Of a stretch of DNA of 64,000 nucleotides, positions 1-7,594 are shown one piece after another (the stretch's first letter is position 1; each line of letters starts with the position of its first letter). The stretch comes from an uncultured Saprospiraceae bacterium (lineage in GTDB: Bacteria; Bacteroidota; Bacteroidia; Chitinophagales; Saprospiraceae), in assembly GCA_937981555.1 (NCBI GenBank), contig CALJOK010000010.1, forward strand, positions 1 through 64,000. The letters are read 5' to 3'. The position numbers were made by a program, and so were the translations under genes. The notes below the pieces were generated by a model. That model saw only the letters and a program-made list of their open reading frames with translations. It did not search any database and was not told the DNA's origin.

Positions 1-7
1 TTTTTCT

Positions 8-15
8 TACCTTTG
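8..15 (+). promoter_or_regulatory. -7 promoter box of the first ABC-F gene
   Basis: TACCTTTG matches the Bacteroidota -7 consensus TAnnTTTG exactly and lies 34 bases before the ATG of the ABC-F gene. Any -33 element lies outside the window. Confidence 0.5.
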
Positions 16-49
16 CAGCCATTTTCAAATAAATTAGAATAATTCAACT

Positions 50-1684
50 ATGCTTTCAACCAATGATGTAGGTCTTCAGTACGGCAAAAGAGTACTCTTC
101 GATGAAGTAAATCTAAAATTCACGAAGGGAAATTGCTATGGTGTCATCGGAGCCAATGGCGCAGGTAAATCAACTTTCCTTAAAATTCTTTCTGGCGAAA
201 TTGATCCCAACAACGGAAGTGTAGATATGGAACCAGGCAATCGGATGGCGGTTTTATCTCAAAATCACTTTGCCTTTGAAGAAGATGCGGTATTGAATAC
301 TGTCATGATGGGACATAAAAAAATGTACGACATCATGATCGAGAAAGATGCCATTTACATGAATCCTGAAGCGACGGAAGCAGAAGGAATGCGTGCGGCA
401 GATTTGGAAAATGAATATGGTGAGATGGGCGGATGGGAAGCTGAAAGTGATGCAGCAACTTTGTTGAGTAACCTTGGCGTGAGTGAAGATTTGCACCACA
501 AACTAATGAAGGAATTGACGGGTGGTCAAAAAGTAAAAGTGTTGATCGCGCAAGCGTTGTTTGGTGATCCAGACATTTTATTACTGGATGAGCCTACCAA
601 TGATTTGGATGCTACAACGATTACTTGGTTGGCAGATTTTTTAGCCGACTTTAAAAATACCGTGATCGTAGTTTCGCATGATAGGTATTTCTTGGATATG
701 GTTTGTACGCATACGGTGGATATTGATTTTAACCGAATCAAAATCTACACCGGTAATTATACCTTCTGGTACGAAAGTAGTCAATTGATGGCGGCACAGG
801 TAGCGAACAAAAACAAAAAAACAGAAGTGAAGCGAAAAGAGATGATGGAATTTATCCAACGTTTCTCTGCCAACGCATCGAAATCGAAACAAGCCACTTC
901 TCGTAAAAAAGCATTGGACAAATTGAACTTAGAAGACATCAAACCTTCTACTAGAAAATATCCATTTATTCATTTCCAAGCAGAGCGGGAACCAGGCGAT
1001 CAAATTCTCAAAGTAACCAACTTGAGTAAGAAAAAAGATGATGGAGAAATACTTTTTTCTAATGTTGACTTCACAATGAATCGAGGGGAGAAAATTTCCT
1101 TGGTTGGAAAAGACTCTGCTGCGATCAATGCATTCTTCGATGTTCTTTCTGGAGAAACGGAAGCGGACTCTGGTACAATTGAATTTGGTCAAACGATCAC
1201 ACATGATTATTTGCCTAATGAAAACACCGCATTTTTTGCTAACCAAAATGATTTAGAATTAATCGATTGGTTGCGTCAATTTTCTGAAGAAAAAGATGAG
1301 CAATTTATTCGTGGATTCTTAGGAAGAATGTTATTTTCGGGCGAAGAAGTTTACAAGAAATCGAGTGTACTTTCTGGAGGAGAAAAAGTGAGGTGTATGT
1401 TGTCAAAAATCATGTTGAAACATCCTAACTTTTTATTGTTAGATGAGCCAACGAATCACTTGGACTTGGAATCAATTACTGCATTGAATAATGCGATGCA
1501 AGAATTTAAAGGAAATATGATATTTACTTCTCATGATTTTAAATTGACTAATACGGTTGCTAATCGAGTAATCGAAATTACGCCAAATGGAATCATTGAC
1601 AGCTTGATGAGTTATGCTGATTTTGTAAAATCGGATAGCGTAAAAGAGCAACGGGCAAAACTTTTGGCAACAGCTGCCGTATAA
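50..1684 (+). CDS. ABC-F family ATPase, YbiT-like
   Basis: A 544-residue soluble protein with two ABC nucleotide-binding domains and no membrane segment, as in ABC-F proteins that act on the ribosome. Domain 1 has Walker A GANGAGKS (residues 34-41), signature LTGGQ (156-160) and Walker B with DEPTNDLD (about 176-187). Domain 2 has signature LSGGE (about 442) and DEPTNHLD, but its Walker A is replaced by GKDSAAIN (about 353-360), which lacks the GKS/T lysine. The N-terminus and the FAFEE segment resemble E. coli YbiT rather than EttA or Uup. From memory, the degenerate second P-loop recurs in Bacteroidota YbiT-like proteins, so I read it as a subgroup trait and not a mutation. It is monocistronic, with a promoter box in front and a terminator hairpin behind. 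The exact role (translation factor or protection protein) cannot be told. Confidence 0.93.
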   Translation: MLSTNDVGLQYGKRVLFDEVNLKFTKGNCYGVIGANGAGKSTFLKILSGEIDPNNGSVDMEPGNRMAVLSQNHFAFEEDAVLNTVMMGHKKMYDIMIEKDAIYMNPEATEAEGMRAADLENEYGEMGGWEAESDAATLLSNLGVSEDLHHKLMKELTGGQKVKVLIAQALFGDPDILLLDEPTNDLDATTITWLADFLADFKNTVIVVSHDRYFLDMVCTHTVDIDFNRIKIYTGNYTFWYESSQLMAAQVANKNKKTEVKRKEMMEFIQRFSANASKSKQATSRKKALDKLNLEDIKPSTRKYPFIHFQAEREPGDQILKVTNLSKKKDDGEILFSNVDFTMNRGEKISLVGKDSAAINAFFDVLSGETEADSGTIEFGQTITHDYLPNENTAFFANQNDLELIDWLRQFSEEKDEQFIRGFLGRMLFSGEEVYKKSSVLSGGEKVRCMLSKIMLKHPNFLLLDEPTNHLDLESITALNNAMQEFKGNMIFTSHDFKLTNTVANRVIEITPNGIIDSLMSYADFVKSDSVKEQRAKLLATAAV

Positions 1685-1733
1685 AGTTTTCAATCAATTC
1701 GCAAATATTTTCGATACATATATTTGAACAATA

Positions 1734-1768
1734 AGTCGTTGGGATTTTTTTCTCAACGGCTTTTTTTT
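1734..1768 (+). terminator. Rho-independent terminator of the ABC-F gene
   Basis: An 8-bp stem (AGTCGTTG with CAACGGCT, one G-T pair) is followed directly by a run of eight or more T. It sits 50 bases after the ABC-F stop. Confidence 0.8.
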
Positions 1769-1775
1769 ATTTTTA

Positions 1776-1857
1776 GCCACAGACACAGACTTAACTGACT
1801 GACGATAGCTAGATCACCTACTGGGAAAAGTCAGTCAAGTCTGTGTTGGTCTGTGGC
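1776..1857. repeat. Imperfect palindromic intergenic element (CCACAGAC type)
   Basis: The left arm begins GCCACAGACACAGACTT and the right arm ends AAGTCTGTGTTGGTCTGTGGC; the inner arms contain GACTGAC and GTCAGTC. The unit looks like the CACAGA-rich intergenic repeats that recur in many environmental genomes. There is only one copy in this window. The right arm overlaps the apparent -33 region of the next gene. Confidence 0.65.
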
Positions 1858-1873
1858 AAATAACCTACCTTTG
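1846..1873 (+). promoter_or_regulatory. Promoter of the cvfB-like gene
   Basis: TTG at 1846-1848, a 17-base spacer and TACCTTTG at 1866-1873 fit the Bacteroidota TTG/TAnnTTTG promoter. The start codon follows 20 bases later. The -33 element lies inside the right arm of the palindromic repeat. Confidence 0.55.
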
Positions 1874-1893
1874 CATTTCCAAAAAAAAATAAC

Positions 1894-2730
1894 ATGATCA
1901 GACTAGGAAGATATAATCGTTTAACTGCATTTCGAGAAACCGAATATGGTTGGTACCTGACCGATGAGGATCAATCGGAGGAAGTTTTATTACCCAATAA
2001 ATTTGTTCCAAAAGATATTGAACAAGATCAAGAACTTGAGGTTTTCATTTTCAATGACTCTGAAGATCGAGCGACTGCTACTACTCAAAAACCAACGATC
2101 GAACTTGATAGTTTTGGCTACCTAAAAGTTTTTGATGCGAGTAATTTTGGCGCCTTTATGGACATGGGATTGGATCGACAATTATTAGTGCCTTTCTCGG
2201 AACAACGCGATCGATTAGAAGTCGGCGAATGGTACATCATATTTATGTATCTCGATGGCGAAACGGATCGGTTAGTAGGAAGTAATAAATGGATGAACTA
2301 TGTTGAGGTGGAGGACATTGATTTAGAAATTAACCAAGAGGTTGATTTGCTGGTGGCTGACCGTACTGATCTTGGTGTTAATGTTATCATTGACGATTTA
2401 TATATGGGCTTAGTTTTCCAAAACGAAATTTTTAGAGAAATCCGCAAAGGAGATCGAGTGATTGGTTATGTGAAAAATATTAGAGAGGATGGAAAAATTG
2501 ATATTAGCCTACAAAAGCAAGGTTACCAAAATGTGGTTGGCGAATTTTCTACTAAAATTTTAAAAGAGCTAAGAGACCGAAAAGGGTTTATGAAATTGAC
2601 GGATAAAAGTGCGCCGGGAGAAATTTATGCACAACTGGAAATGAGTAAAAAGAATTTTAAAAAATCCATAGGAGCATTGTACAAACAAAAAATCATTCGC
2701 ATCGAAAAAGATGGGATTTATTTAGTTTAA
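1894..2730 (+). CDS. cvfB: CvfB-like S1-domain RNA-binding protein
   Basis: A 278-residue protein with the layout of the CvfB/YitL family: repeated S1-like OB folds, then a C-terminal winged helix. The N-terminal S1-like part has the short beta-hairpin motif around YGWYLTDED. A second OB segment carries FGYLKVFDASNFGAFMDMG, a third VDLLVADRTDLGVNVIIDD, with KIDISLQ closing it. The C-terminal 65 residues, with an FMKLTDKSAP segment and a basic end, match the winged helix. The family was linked to virulence and RNA metabolism in Staphylococcus; the role in Bacteroidota is unknown to me. It has its own promoter and a strong terminator, so it is monocistronic. Confidence 0.88.
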   Translation: MIRLGRYNRLTAFRETEYGWYLTDEDQSEEVLLPNKFVPKDIEQDQELEVFIFNDSEDRATATTQKPTIELDSFGYLKVFDASNFGAFMDMGLDRQLLVPFSEQRDRLEVGEWYIIFMYLDGETDRLVGSNKWMNYVEVEDIDLEINQEVDLLVADRTDLGVNVIIDDLYMGLVFQNEIFREIRKGDRVIGYVKNIREDGKIDISLQKQGYQNVVGEFSTKILKELRDRKGFMKLTDKSAPGEIYAQLEMSKKNFKKSIGALYKQKIIRIEKDGIYLV

Positions 2731-2753
2731 AATAAAAGTTTCAAAAAAATTGG

Positions 2754-2790
2754 AAGCCTTTCTAAACAATTCGTTTAGAAAGGCTTTTCT
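2754..2790 (+). terminator. Strong terminator after the cvfB-like gene
   Basis: A perfect 14-bp stem (AAGCCTTTCTAAAC with its complement at 2773-2786) has a 5-base loop and is followed by TTCTATTG. It isolates the gene from the lipoprotein operon downstream. Confidence 0.85.
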
Positions 2791-2898
2791 ATTGTGGGTA
2801 TAATAAAAATTATTCTGCCTCTTAAAAATTTTGTAAACATCAAACTTTCAATCGATTGCTTAAGCATAAAAAAAAATACATTTCGTGCAGCGTTTCAA

Positions 2899-2906
2899 TA
2901 TTTTTG
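2899..2906 (+). promoter_or_regulatory. -7 promoter box upstream of the lipoprotein/sigma operon
   Basis: TATTTTTG fits TAnnTTTG and lies 60 bases before the GTG start at 2967. I see no convincing -33 TTTG at the right distance. Confidence 0.35.
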
Positions 2907-2966
2907 GCATAATACTAATTGAGAGCGCGCAAAAAATCTATCATATTTAACTAAAAACAAAATATC

Positions 2967-4796
2967 GTGAATACTAAGAACCTAATTTTATTTTTCTCCT
3001 TAATCCTCATTTCATTTGCGAGTTGTAGAAAAGACAATCTTACAACTGAAATAATTACCGTCCCTAACGAACCTGAAATCAATATCGAAGGTACGCTCAA
3101 CGGATTTATCACCGATAGAAATGGCCAACCAATATCAGAAGTGCAAGTAAGCATTTTAAATGCTTTCACTCAAACCAACGAATTTGGTTTTTTCGAAATC
3201 ACAGGTTTAGTCAATGAAAAAATGGGCGTAATTAAAGTAGAAAAAATGGGTTACTTCGACCAGTACGAAACACTCATTCCTTCCAAAAACACCACTAGTA
3301 GAACTAGAATTCAAATGACAGAAAAGGGTGCTCCTGAAACCTGTATGTCTAATAGTGGCGGTGAAATTTCCATCGGTCAAAACTCTTCTGTTCTGTTTCA
3401 AGCGAATAGTTTTGTGGACGAACAAGGCAATGCTTATAATGGGACTGTTAATGTTTACAGTTTTTATATCGATCCAACACATAATGATATAGATCAAATT
3501 ATGCCAGGAAATATGATGGCTCGGAATACTGAAAATGAACTTCAAGTATTAGAAAGTTATGGAATGGTCAATGTTGTTTTGGAAGGTGATGGAGGACAAA
3601 AATTGAACATCAATAAATCTGCAACATTAACTGTAGATGTTCCTAATTCTATTGCTAACAATGCTCCATCAGAAATTCCACTTTGGTATTTTGATGAAGA
3701 TAAAGGACTTTGGATAGAAGAAGGAAATGCTGTTTTACAAAATGGAAAATATGTTGGAGAAGTGGAACACTTTACTTTTTGGAACTGTGATGTACCGGGT
3801 GAATTTACTGAAATCTCAGGTCAAATATTTGACAATAAAGGAGTAGCCATTCTCAAAGTTCGAATTACTAATATAGCAACAGGTGCTTCTTTCACCTCTT
3901 GGACAAACGAGACAGGAGGCTTCGAAGGCTTTGTTCCACAAAATGTAAATCTATTGTTAGAAATTTTAGACATCTGTGGAACGACCGTCCTTTTCTCTCA
4001 AAACATTGGTCCGTTTACTAGTGATGTGGAAGACTTAGGAATTTTCAATATCTCAAGCAGTACAAATTTTTCTCTAGTCACAGGAACTTTGGTGGATTGT
4101 AATCAAGACCCGATTTCCAATGGAAAAGTAATTTTTTATATCGCAACTCATTCATTTTATCAGCAAACTAGTAGTAATGCATCTGGAGAATTTAATGCAT
4201 TGATTCCTACTTGTGATTTGTCTGAAATTGAACTGTCTGGGATAGATGGAAGTACAGGCTTAGTAAGTGCTACACAAACATTACAAGTTAGTCCAAACAT
4301 TGATGCAGGACAAATAGAAGTATGTATTGATGTCGATCCTTCACTTGGATCAGTTACAATTAACATCGATGGATTGGCACCAAAAACCTTTGATAATTGT
4401 ACTCTTTCCATTCAAGACCCAAATGGTAACGATACTCTTGGTTACCTTTTTGTATATCTTGAAGACTTAGGAAATGGAGATACTATCCAATATATATATA
4501 CGCTATTTGAAACCAACAATGATATAAATAACCCCAACTTTGAAGAAAGCTTTTATTTAAGTTATAGTCTTCCAAGCAATGCATCTACATCATTAACATT
4601 CGACGGTTATACTAGCATATTTTTTCAAAATAACACAACTGTGACGGTAGATCAACCAGCATCAAATGTTGGAGAGATCCTTGAAATGACCTTGGATAAT
4701 GTCCAAATCTCAATTAAAGAATATAATGCAAATGGAGCTGATCCGGTTACCCAATATCCTAATTCGAGTATTTCATTTTCAGCAGTCATTAAATAA
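2967..4796 (+). CDS. Lipoprotein with carboxypeptidase-regulatory-like domains
   Basis: A 609-residue exported lipoprotein starting at GTG, which is the first codon giving a signal peptide. A hydrophobic stretch (residues 6-17) ends in the lipobox FASC with Cys20, followed by RKDN. At least three repeats resemble carboxypeptidase-regulatory-like (CarboxypepD_reg) beta-sandwiches: around GFITDRNGQPISEVQVSI near residue 48, around ISGQIFDNKGVAILKVRI near 280, and around VTGTLVDCNQDPISNGKV near 370. These folds usually help display or anchor surface proteins. The stop lies only a few bases before the probable sigma-factor start, so it is likely co-transcribed with the ECF sigma gene and its membrane partner. 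It could be a surface sensor or structural lipoprotein of that unit; the sequence shows no enzyme motif. Confidence 0.85.
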   Translation: MNTKNLILFFSLILISFASCRKDNLTTEIITVPNEPEINIEGTLNGFITDRNGQPISEVQVSILNAFTQTNEFGFFEITGLVNEKMGVIKVEKMGYFDQYETLIPSKNTTSRTRIQMTEKGAPETCMSNSGGEISIGQNSSVLFQANSFVDEQGNAYNGTVNVYSFYIDPTHNDIDQIMPGNMMARNTENELQVLESYGMVNVVLEGDGGQKLNINKSATLTVDVPNSIANNAPSEIPLWYFDEDKGLWIEEGNAVLQNGKYVGEVEHFTFWNCDVPGEFTEISGQIFDNKGVAILKVRITNIATGASFTSWTNETGGFEGFVPQNVNLLLEILDICGTTVLFSQNIGPFTSDVEDLGIFNISSSTNFSLVTGTLVDCNQDPISNGKVIFYIATHSFYQQTSSNASGEFNALIPTCDLSEIELSGIDGSTGLVSATQTLQVSPNIDAGQIEVCIDVDPSLGSVTINIDGLAPKTFDNCTLSIQDPNGNDTLGYLFVYLEDLGNGDTIQYIYTLFETNNDINNPNFEESFYLSYSLPSNASTSLTFDGYTSIFFQNNTTVTVDQPASNVGEILEMTLDNVQISIKEYNANGADPVTQYPNSSISFSAVIK

Positions 4797-4803
4797 TATA
4801 GCA

Positions 4804-5361
4804 TTGAATCTTACAAATATCATATCATTGTGTAAAGTTAAGAATCAACAAGCGGAGAAAGCACTCTTTCTCCGCTTTGCTCCAAGAGTGATGACAATTT
4901 GCAGGCGTTACGCTTCGCAAAATGTTGAAGCTCAAGACTTTATGCAAGAGTGTTTTATTCATATATTTGAAAAGATAAATCACTTTGATGAAGACAAGGG
5001 TACATTCGATGGTTGGTTGCACCGAGTTTGTACCAACATCGTTTTACAGCAATTAAGAAAATCGAAAAGGGAAATCACCATGGTTTTCCCGGAAGAACTA
5101 CCTGAACAGGAATTAACTGAATCTGAATTTAGAACCATCCCCAAAGAAGTAATTTTAAATGCCGTACAAAAATTACCTGATGGGTATCGGAAGGTTTTAA
5201 ACCTAAATATTTTTGAAGGTTGGACGCATCAAGAGATTGGAAGTGCGCTAGAAATTGCACCCGCAACCTCTCGATCACAACTGGCTAGAGCTAAGAAAAT
5301 GCTAAAACATATTTTACAAAAAAAAACGGTAAAGAGTTATGATACAAGATTGGCTAGATAA
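4804..5361 (+). CDS. ECF-type RNA polymerase sigma-70 factor
   Basis: Sigma region 2 covers ALFLRFAPRVMTICRRY through EAQDFMQECFIHIFEKI and GTFDGWLHRVCTNI. Region 4 is a helix-turn-helix around KLPDGYRKVLNLNIFEG, GWTHQEIGSALEI and SRSQLARAKKML. There is no region 1 or 3, as expected for an ECF factor. The frame stays open back to an ATG at 4699 inside the lipoprotein gene, but those extra residues look like out-of-frame reading. I prefer TTG 4804 (185 residues), which puts the usual number of residues before region 2; ATG 4732 and TTG 4828 are alternatives. The 3' end overlaps the next gene by 23 bases, implying translational coupling to a candidate anti-sigma factor. Confidence 0.9.
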   Translation: MNLTNIISLCKVKNQQAEKALFLRFAPRVMTICRRYASQNVEAQDFMQECFIHIFEKINHFDEDKGTFDGWLHRVCTNIVLQQLRKSKREITMVFPEELPEQELTESEFRTIPKEVILNAVQKLPDGYRKVLNLNIFEGWTHQEIGSALEIAPATSRSQLARAKKMLKHILQKKTVKSYDTRLAR

Positions 5362-6739
5362 AAACTTAGGAGATAAATTAGATAATTACGATTCTCCAAT
5401 GGATTTAGAAAATGCTTGGGAATCACTTCAAGCCAAAAGGCAAGCGCCTAAAAAGAAAAATAGATTTTTCTTCTTTTGGGTCATCTTTGGATTGATAGCA
5501 ATTGGAGCTGTAGGAAGTTATTTCTTATTAAATAACATATCCGAAAATAATTATAACGCTGAAGCTAATTTAATTACGGAGACTGATAATATTTCAAAAA
5601 ACGAAAATCCCCATTTTGAAAAAACAGAATTGTCCTCTCCTACTCTATCAAATGCTAAAAATGTAAATCAACATAACGCTGATACTAATATAGCTACGGA
5701 AACTAAAACTATTCTAAATACTTCAAAAAATATAACCGTTGAAAGTCAAGATATTACTACTCAAAAGGAAACTAAATCTATCGTAAATACAAATACTCCT
5801 TTTCCTAAAACAAAAAATAACAATGTAATTACGTCAAATACAAATTCATCTTTTCCCAAAAAACCGAATGCGAATTTCATTTTTCCAAAACAAAATAAAA
5901 TAGAAAATATTGTTGCAAGTGACTCAACTATTTTTCCAAAAACAGTTCAACCGATGGCTGTTAGATTTTTACCAAGTTTAGAAATGAGTCTATTAGATTT
6001 ACCTCAAAACGAAAATTCAATCTTGGAAATTTATACTAAGCAAAAACCAATCTCATATCAACCAGTTCCTGTCCGTATTATTTTATCTTCTTCTTACTTT
6101 GGAGTAACCGCAGGTTATGGAATTCGTTCTAGAGGAAAAATTTTATCTCAAGAAAATCCTTTAGATGTAATTACAATAAATGCATTTTATGAAGATCGAT
6201 TTGGATATTCTAAGCTCTATTTTAAAACAGGAATTACTCTCGACCAATTCGTTAATTCGATTGAATCTACTTCGGAACAATTATTATCTCAACCACGTGA
6301 CAACCAATTAATTGCAGTCAATCATTTTCAAAATGGAACAACGGAAGATGTTTTTGGAACAGCCGAAGTTTCGGAAATTGAAAAAACCTTTTCTAAAAAT
6401 TACAATAGATATCAGTTAATCAGTATTCCAATAATTTTGGGATACGATGTAATTTCATCGAACACCGCGAGCCTCCAAATCGAAGGAGGAATTGCCCGCT
6501 CCATATTTGGATTTCACTCTGGGAAATATTTTGATTTAGTTGATTCTGATTTTGAAAAAAGAGGGGTTTGGCAAGGAATTTATGGTCTGAATTTTAATTT
6601 TAGAACAAGTTCTCGAAGTAACATTTTTACTAGTCTAAAAGGAAATTATCACTTTAATACAATTGGAAAATCTGATCAGTTGGATATAGAAAAATTTAGA
6701 TTTCATCAAATCCAAGTTGGGTTAAGATTTAAATTATGA
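5339..6739 (+). CDS. Putative anti-sigma factor with C-terminal outer-membrane-barrel-like domain
   Basis: A 466-residue protein overlapping the sigma gene. Residues 1-42 are a charged cytoplasmic tail (DWLDKNLGDKLDNY, ENAWESL) like those of Bacteroidota anti-sigma proteins. One transmembrane helix lies at about 43-65. A low-complexity Asn/Thr/Lys linker (about 66-205) contains four FPK motifs (TPFPK, SSFPK, FIFPK, TIFPK). The C-terminal 230 residues alternate polar and hydrophobic residues (FGVTAGYGIRSRG, LYFKTGITLDQF) and end in FHQIQVGLRFKL, like PorT-type outer-membrane barrels. If both assignments hold, one chain would span inner membrane, periplasm and outer membrane. The anti-sigma role rests on gene order and the N-terminus, not on a recognised domain. 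Confidence 0.75.
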   Translation: MIQDWLDKNLGDKLDNYDSPMDLENAWESLQAKRQAPKKKNRFFFFWVIFGLIAIGAVGSYFLLNNISENNYNAEANLITETDNISKNENPHFEKTELSSPTLSNAKNVNQHNADTNIATETKTILNTSKNITVESQDITTQKETKSIVNTNTPFPKTKNNNVITSNTNSSFPKKPNANFIFPKQNKIENIVASDSTIFPKTVQPMAVRFLPSLEMSLLDLPQNENSILEIYTKQKPISYQPVPVRIILSSSYFGVTAGYGIRSRGKILSQENPLDVITINAFYEDRFGYSKLYFKTGITLDQFVNSIESTSEQLLSQPRDNQLIAVNHFQNGTTEDVFGTAEVSEIEKTFSKNYNRYQLISIPIILGYDVISSNTASLQIEGGIARSIFGFHSGKYFDLVDSDFEKRGVWQGIYGLNFNFRTSSRSNIFTSLKGNYHFNTIGKSDQLDIEKFRFHQIQVGLRFKL

Positions 6740-6765
6740 AGTTCTAGATTCTCAATTTTTACAAA

Positions 6766-6798
6766 AAAAAATCGCACTCAAAAATGAGTACGATTTTT
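6766..6798. terminator. Bidirectional terminator between convergent genes
   Basis: AATCGCACTCA pairs with TGAGTACGATT (one mismatch) around a short loop, flanked by A-runs on the left and T-runs on the right. It can serve both the plus-strand anti-sigma gene and the minus-strand lipoprotein. Confidence 0.75.
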
Positions 6799-6823
6799 TT
6801 TTGAAAAGTATCTTTCCATTCAA

Positions 6824-7228
6824 TTACTGAACAGTAAATGTTACCTCTAAAGGATCAGCATATACACCTTCCATATCATGTGAAACCGCCTTAATTTTAT
6901 ACGTCCCTGCAGCAGTTGGCGTATAAGCTGTTGCATTATCATACCCATAGCTTCCCGCAACATGAGCATGAGATTCTAGCAAAGTTTCAATGGTATTTCC
7001 ATCTGCATCTAGCACAAAAATTTTGACATGGTGAATTACTTCTTCAGCACCTCTCGCAAAGTCAACTTTTACAGCCATAGCTTCATTCATAATCACTACG
7101 GCATTAGCTGTTGGTGCTGCAATCGTAATATCAACAGCATAAGGAGCTTCGTCTATTACATCATCGTCATCTTTACATCCGAAAGAAACTACTGTCAAAA
7201 GGACAAATAATAAAAGGAAATTTTTCAT
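6824..7228 (-). CDS. Small Ig-like lipoprotein, possibly DUF4625-like
   Basis: A 134-residue lipoprotein: MKNFLLLF, a hydrophobic stretch and lipobox SFGC (Cys18), then an acidic DDDD spacer that often precedes surface export of Bacteroidota lipoproteins. The rest forms one beta-sandwich-like domain, with VDITIAAPTANAVVIMNE, a central HHVKIFVLDADG and a His-containing ESHAHVAGSY, ending in DPLEVTFTV. The layout recalls DUF4625 or a bacterial Ig-like domain, but I cannot confirm this. It converges on the anti-sigma gene and shares a terminator with it. Function unknown; surface binding is a guess. Confidence 0.75.
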   Translation of the reverse strand: MKNFLLLFVLLTVVSFGCKDDDDVIDEAPYAVDITIAAPTANAVVIMNEAMAVKVDFARGAEEVIHHVKIFVLDADGNTIETLLESHAHVAGSYGYDNATAYTPTAAGTYKIKAVSHDMEGVYADPLEVTFTVQ

Positions 7229-7594
7229 ATAATTAGATTTTAAAAATTAGTTTATTGGTTAAAAATTTGATGACATAAAACTAAAAAAATCTACTGCTCA
7301 AATATGTAACCTAGTTCACATTCAATTTATTTTATCAGGAAAAAGAACAATTTGTCAGGGATTTTTCATTTTACAAAAACACAAATTGTTTCAAACATAT
7401 TATTTATAATTCGCAATTATTTGTACTTTTATGTTTGCTGAAACTTCTTTTAATTGTCGATATAAAACAAAAGAATTTTTATCAACATATTTCGTGTCAA
7501 ATCAAAGTTGAAATAAAAAACAACCAAAGGAAGTGTTTATTTAAATTTTAACTTGACTTAAGAACAAAATATTTTGATGAATAAATAAAAAATT
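7229..7594. other. Non-coding gap upstream of rmuC and the small lipoprotein
   Basis: An AT-rich divergent spacer with no convincing gene. A TAnnTTTG box (TATGTTTG, 7430-7437) faces rmuC, about 157 bases before its start, without a clear -33 partner. Confidence 0.4.

Noticed and set aside
1090-1150. Frameshift as the cause of the missing Walker A in the ABC-F gene
   Set aside because: The reading frame, signature and Walker B continue intact on both sides, so it is a substitution.
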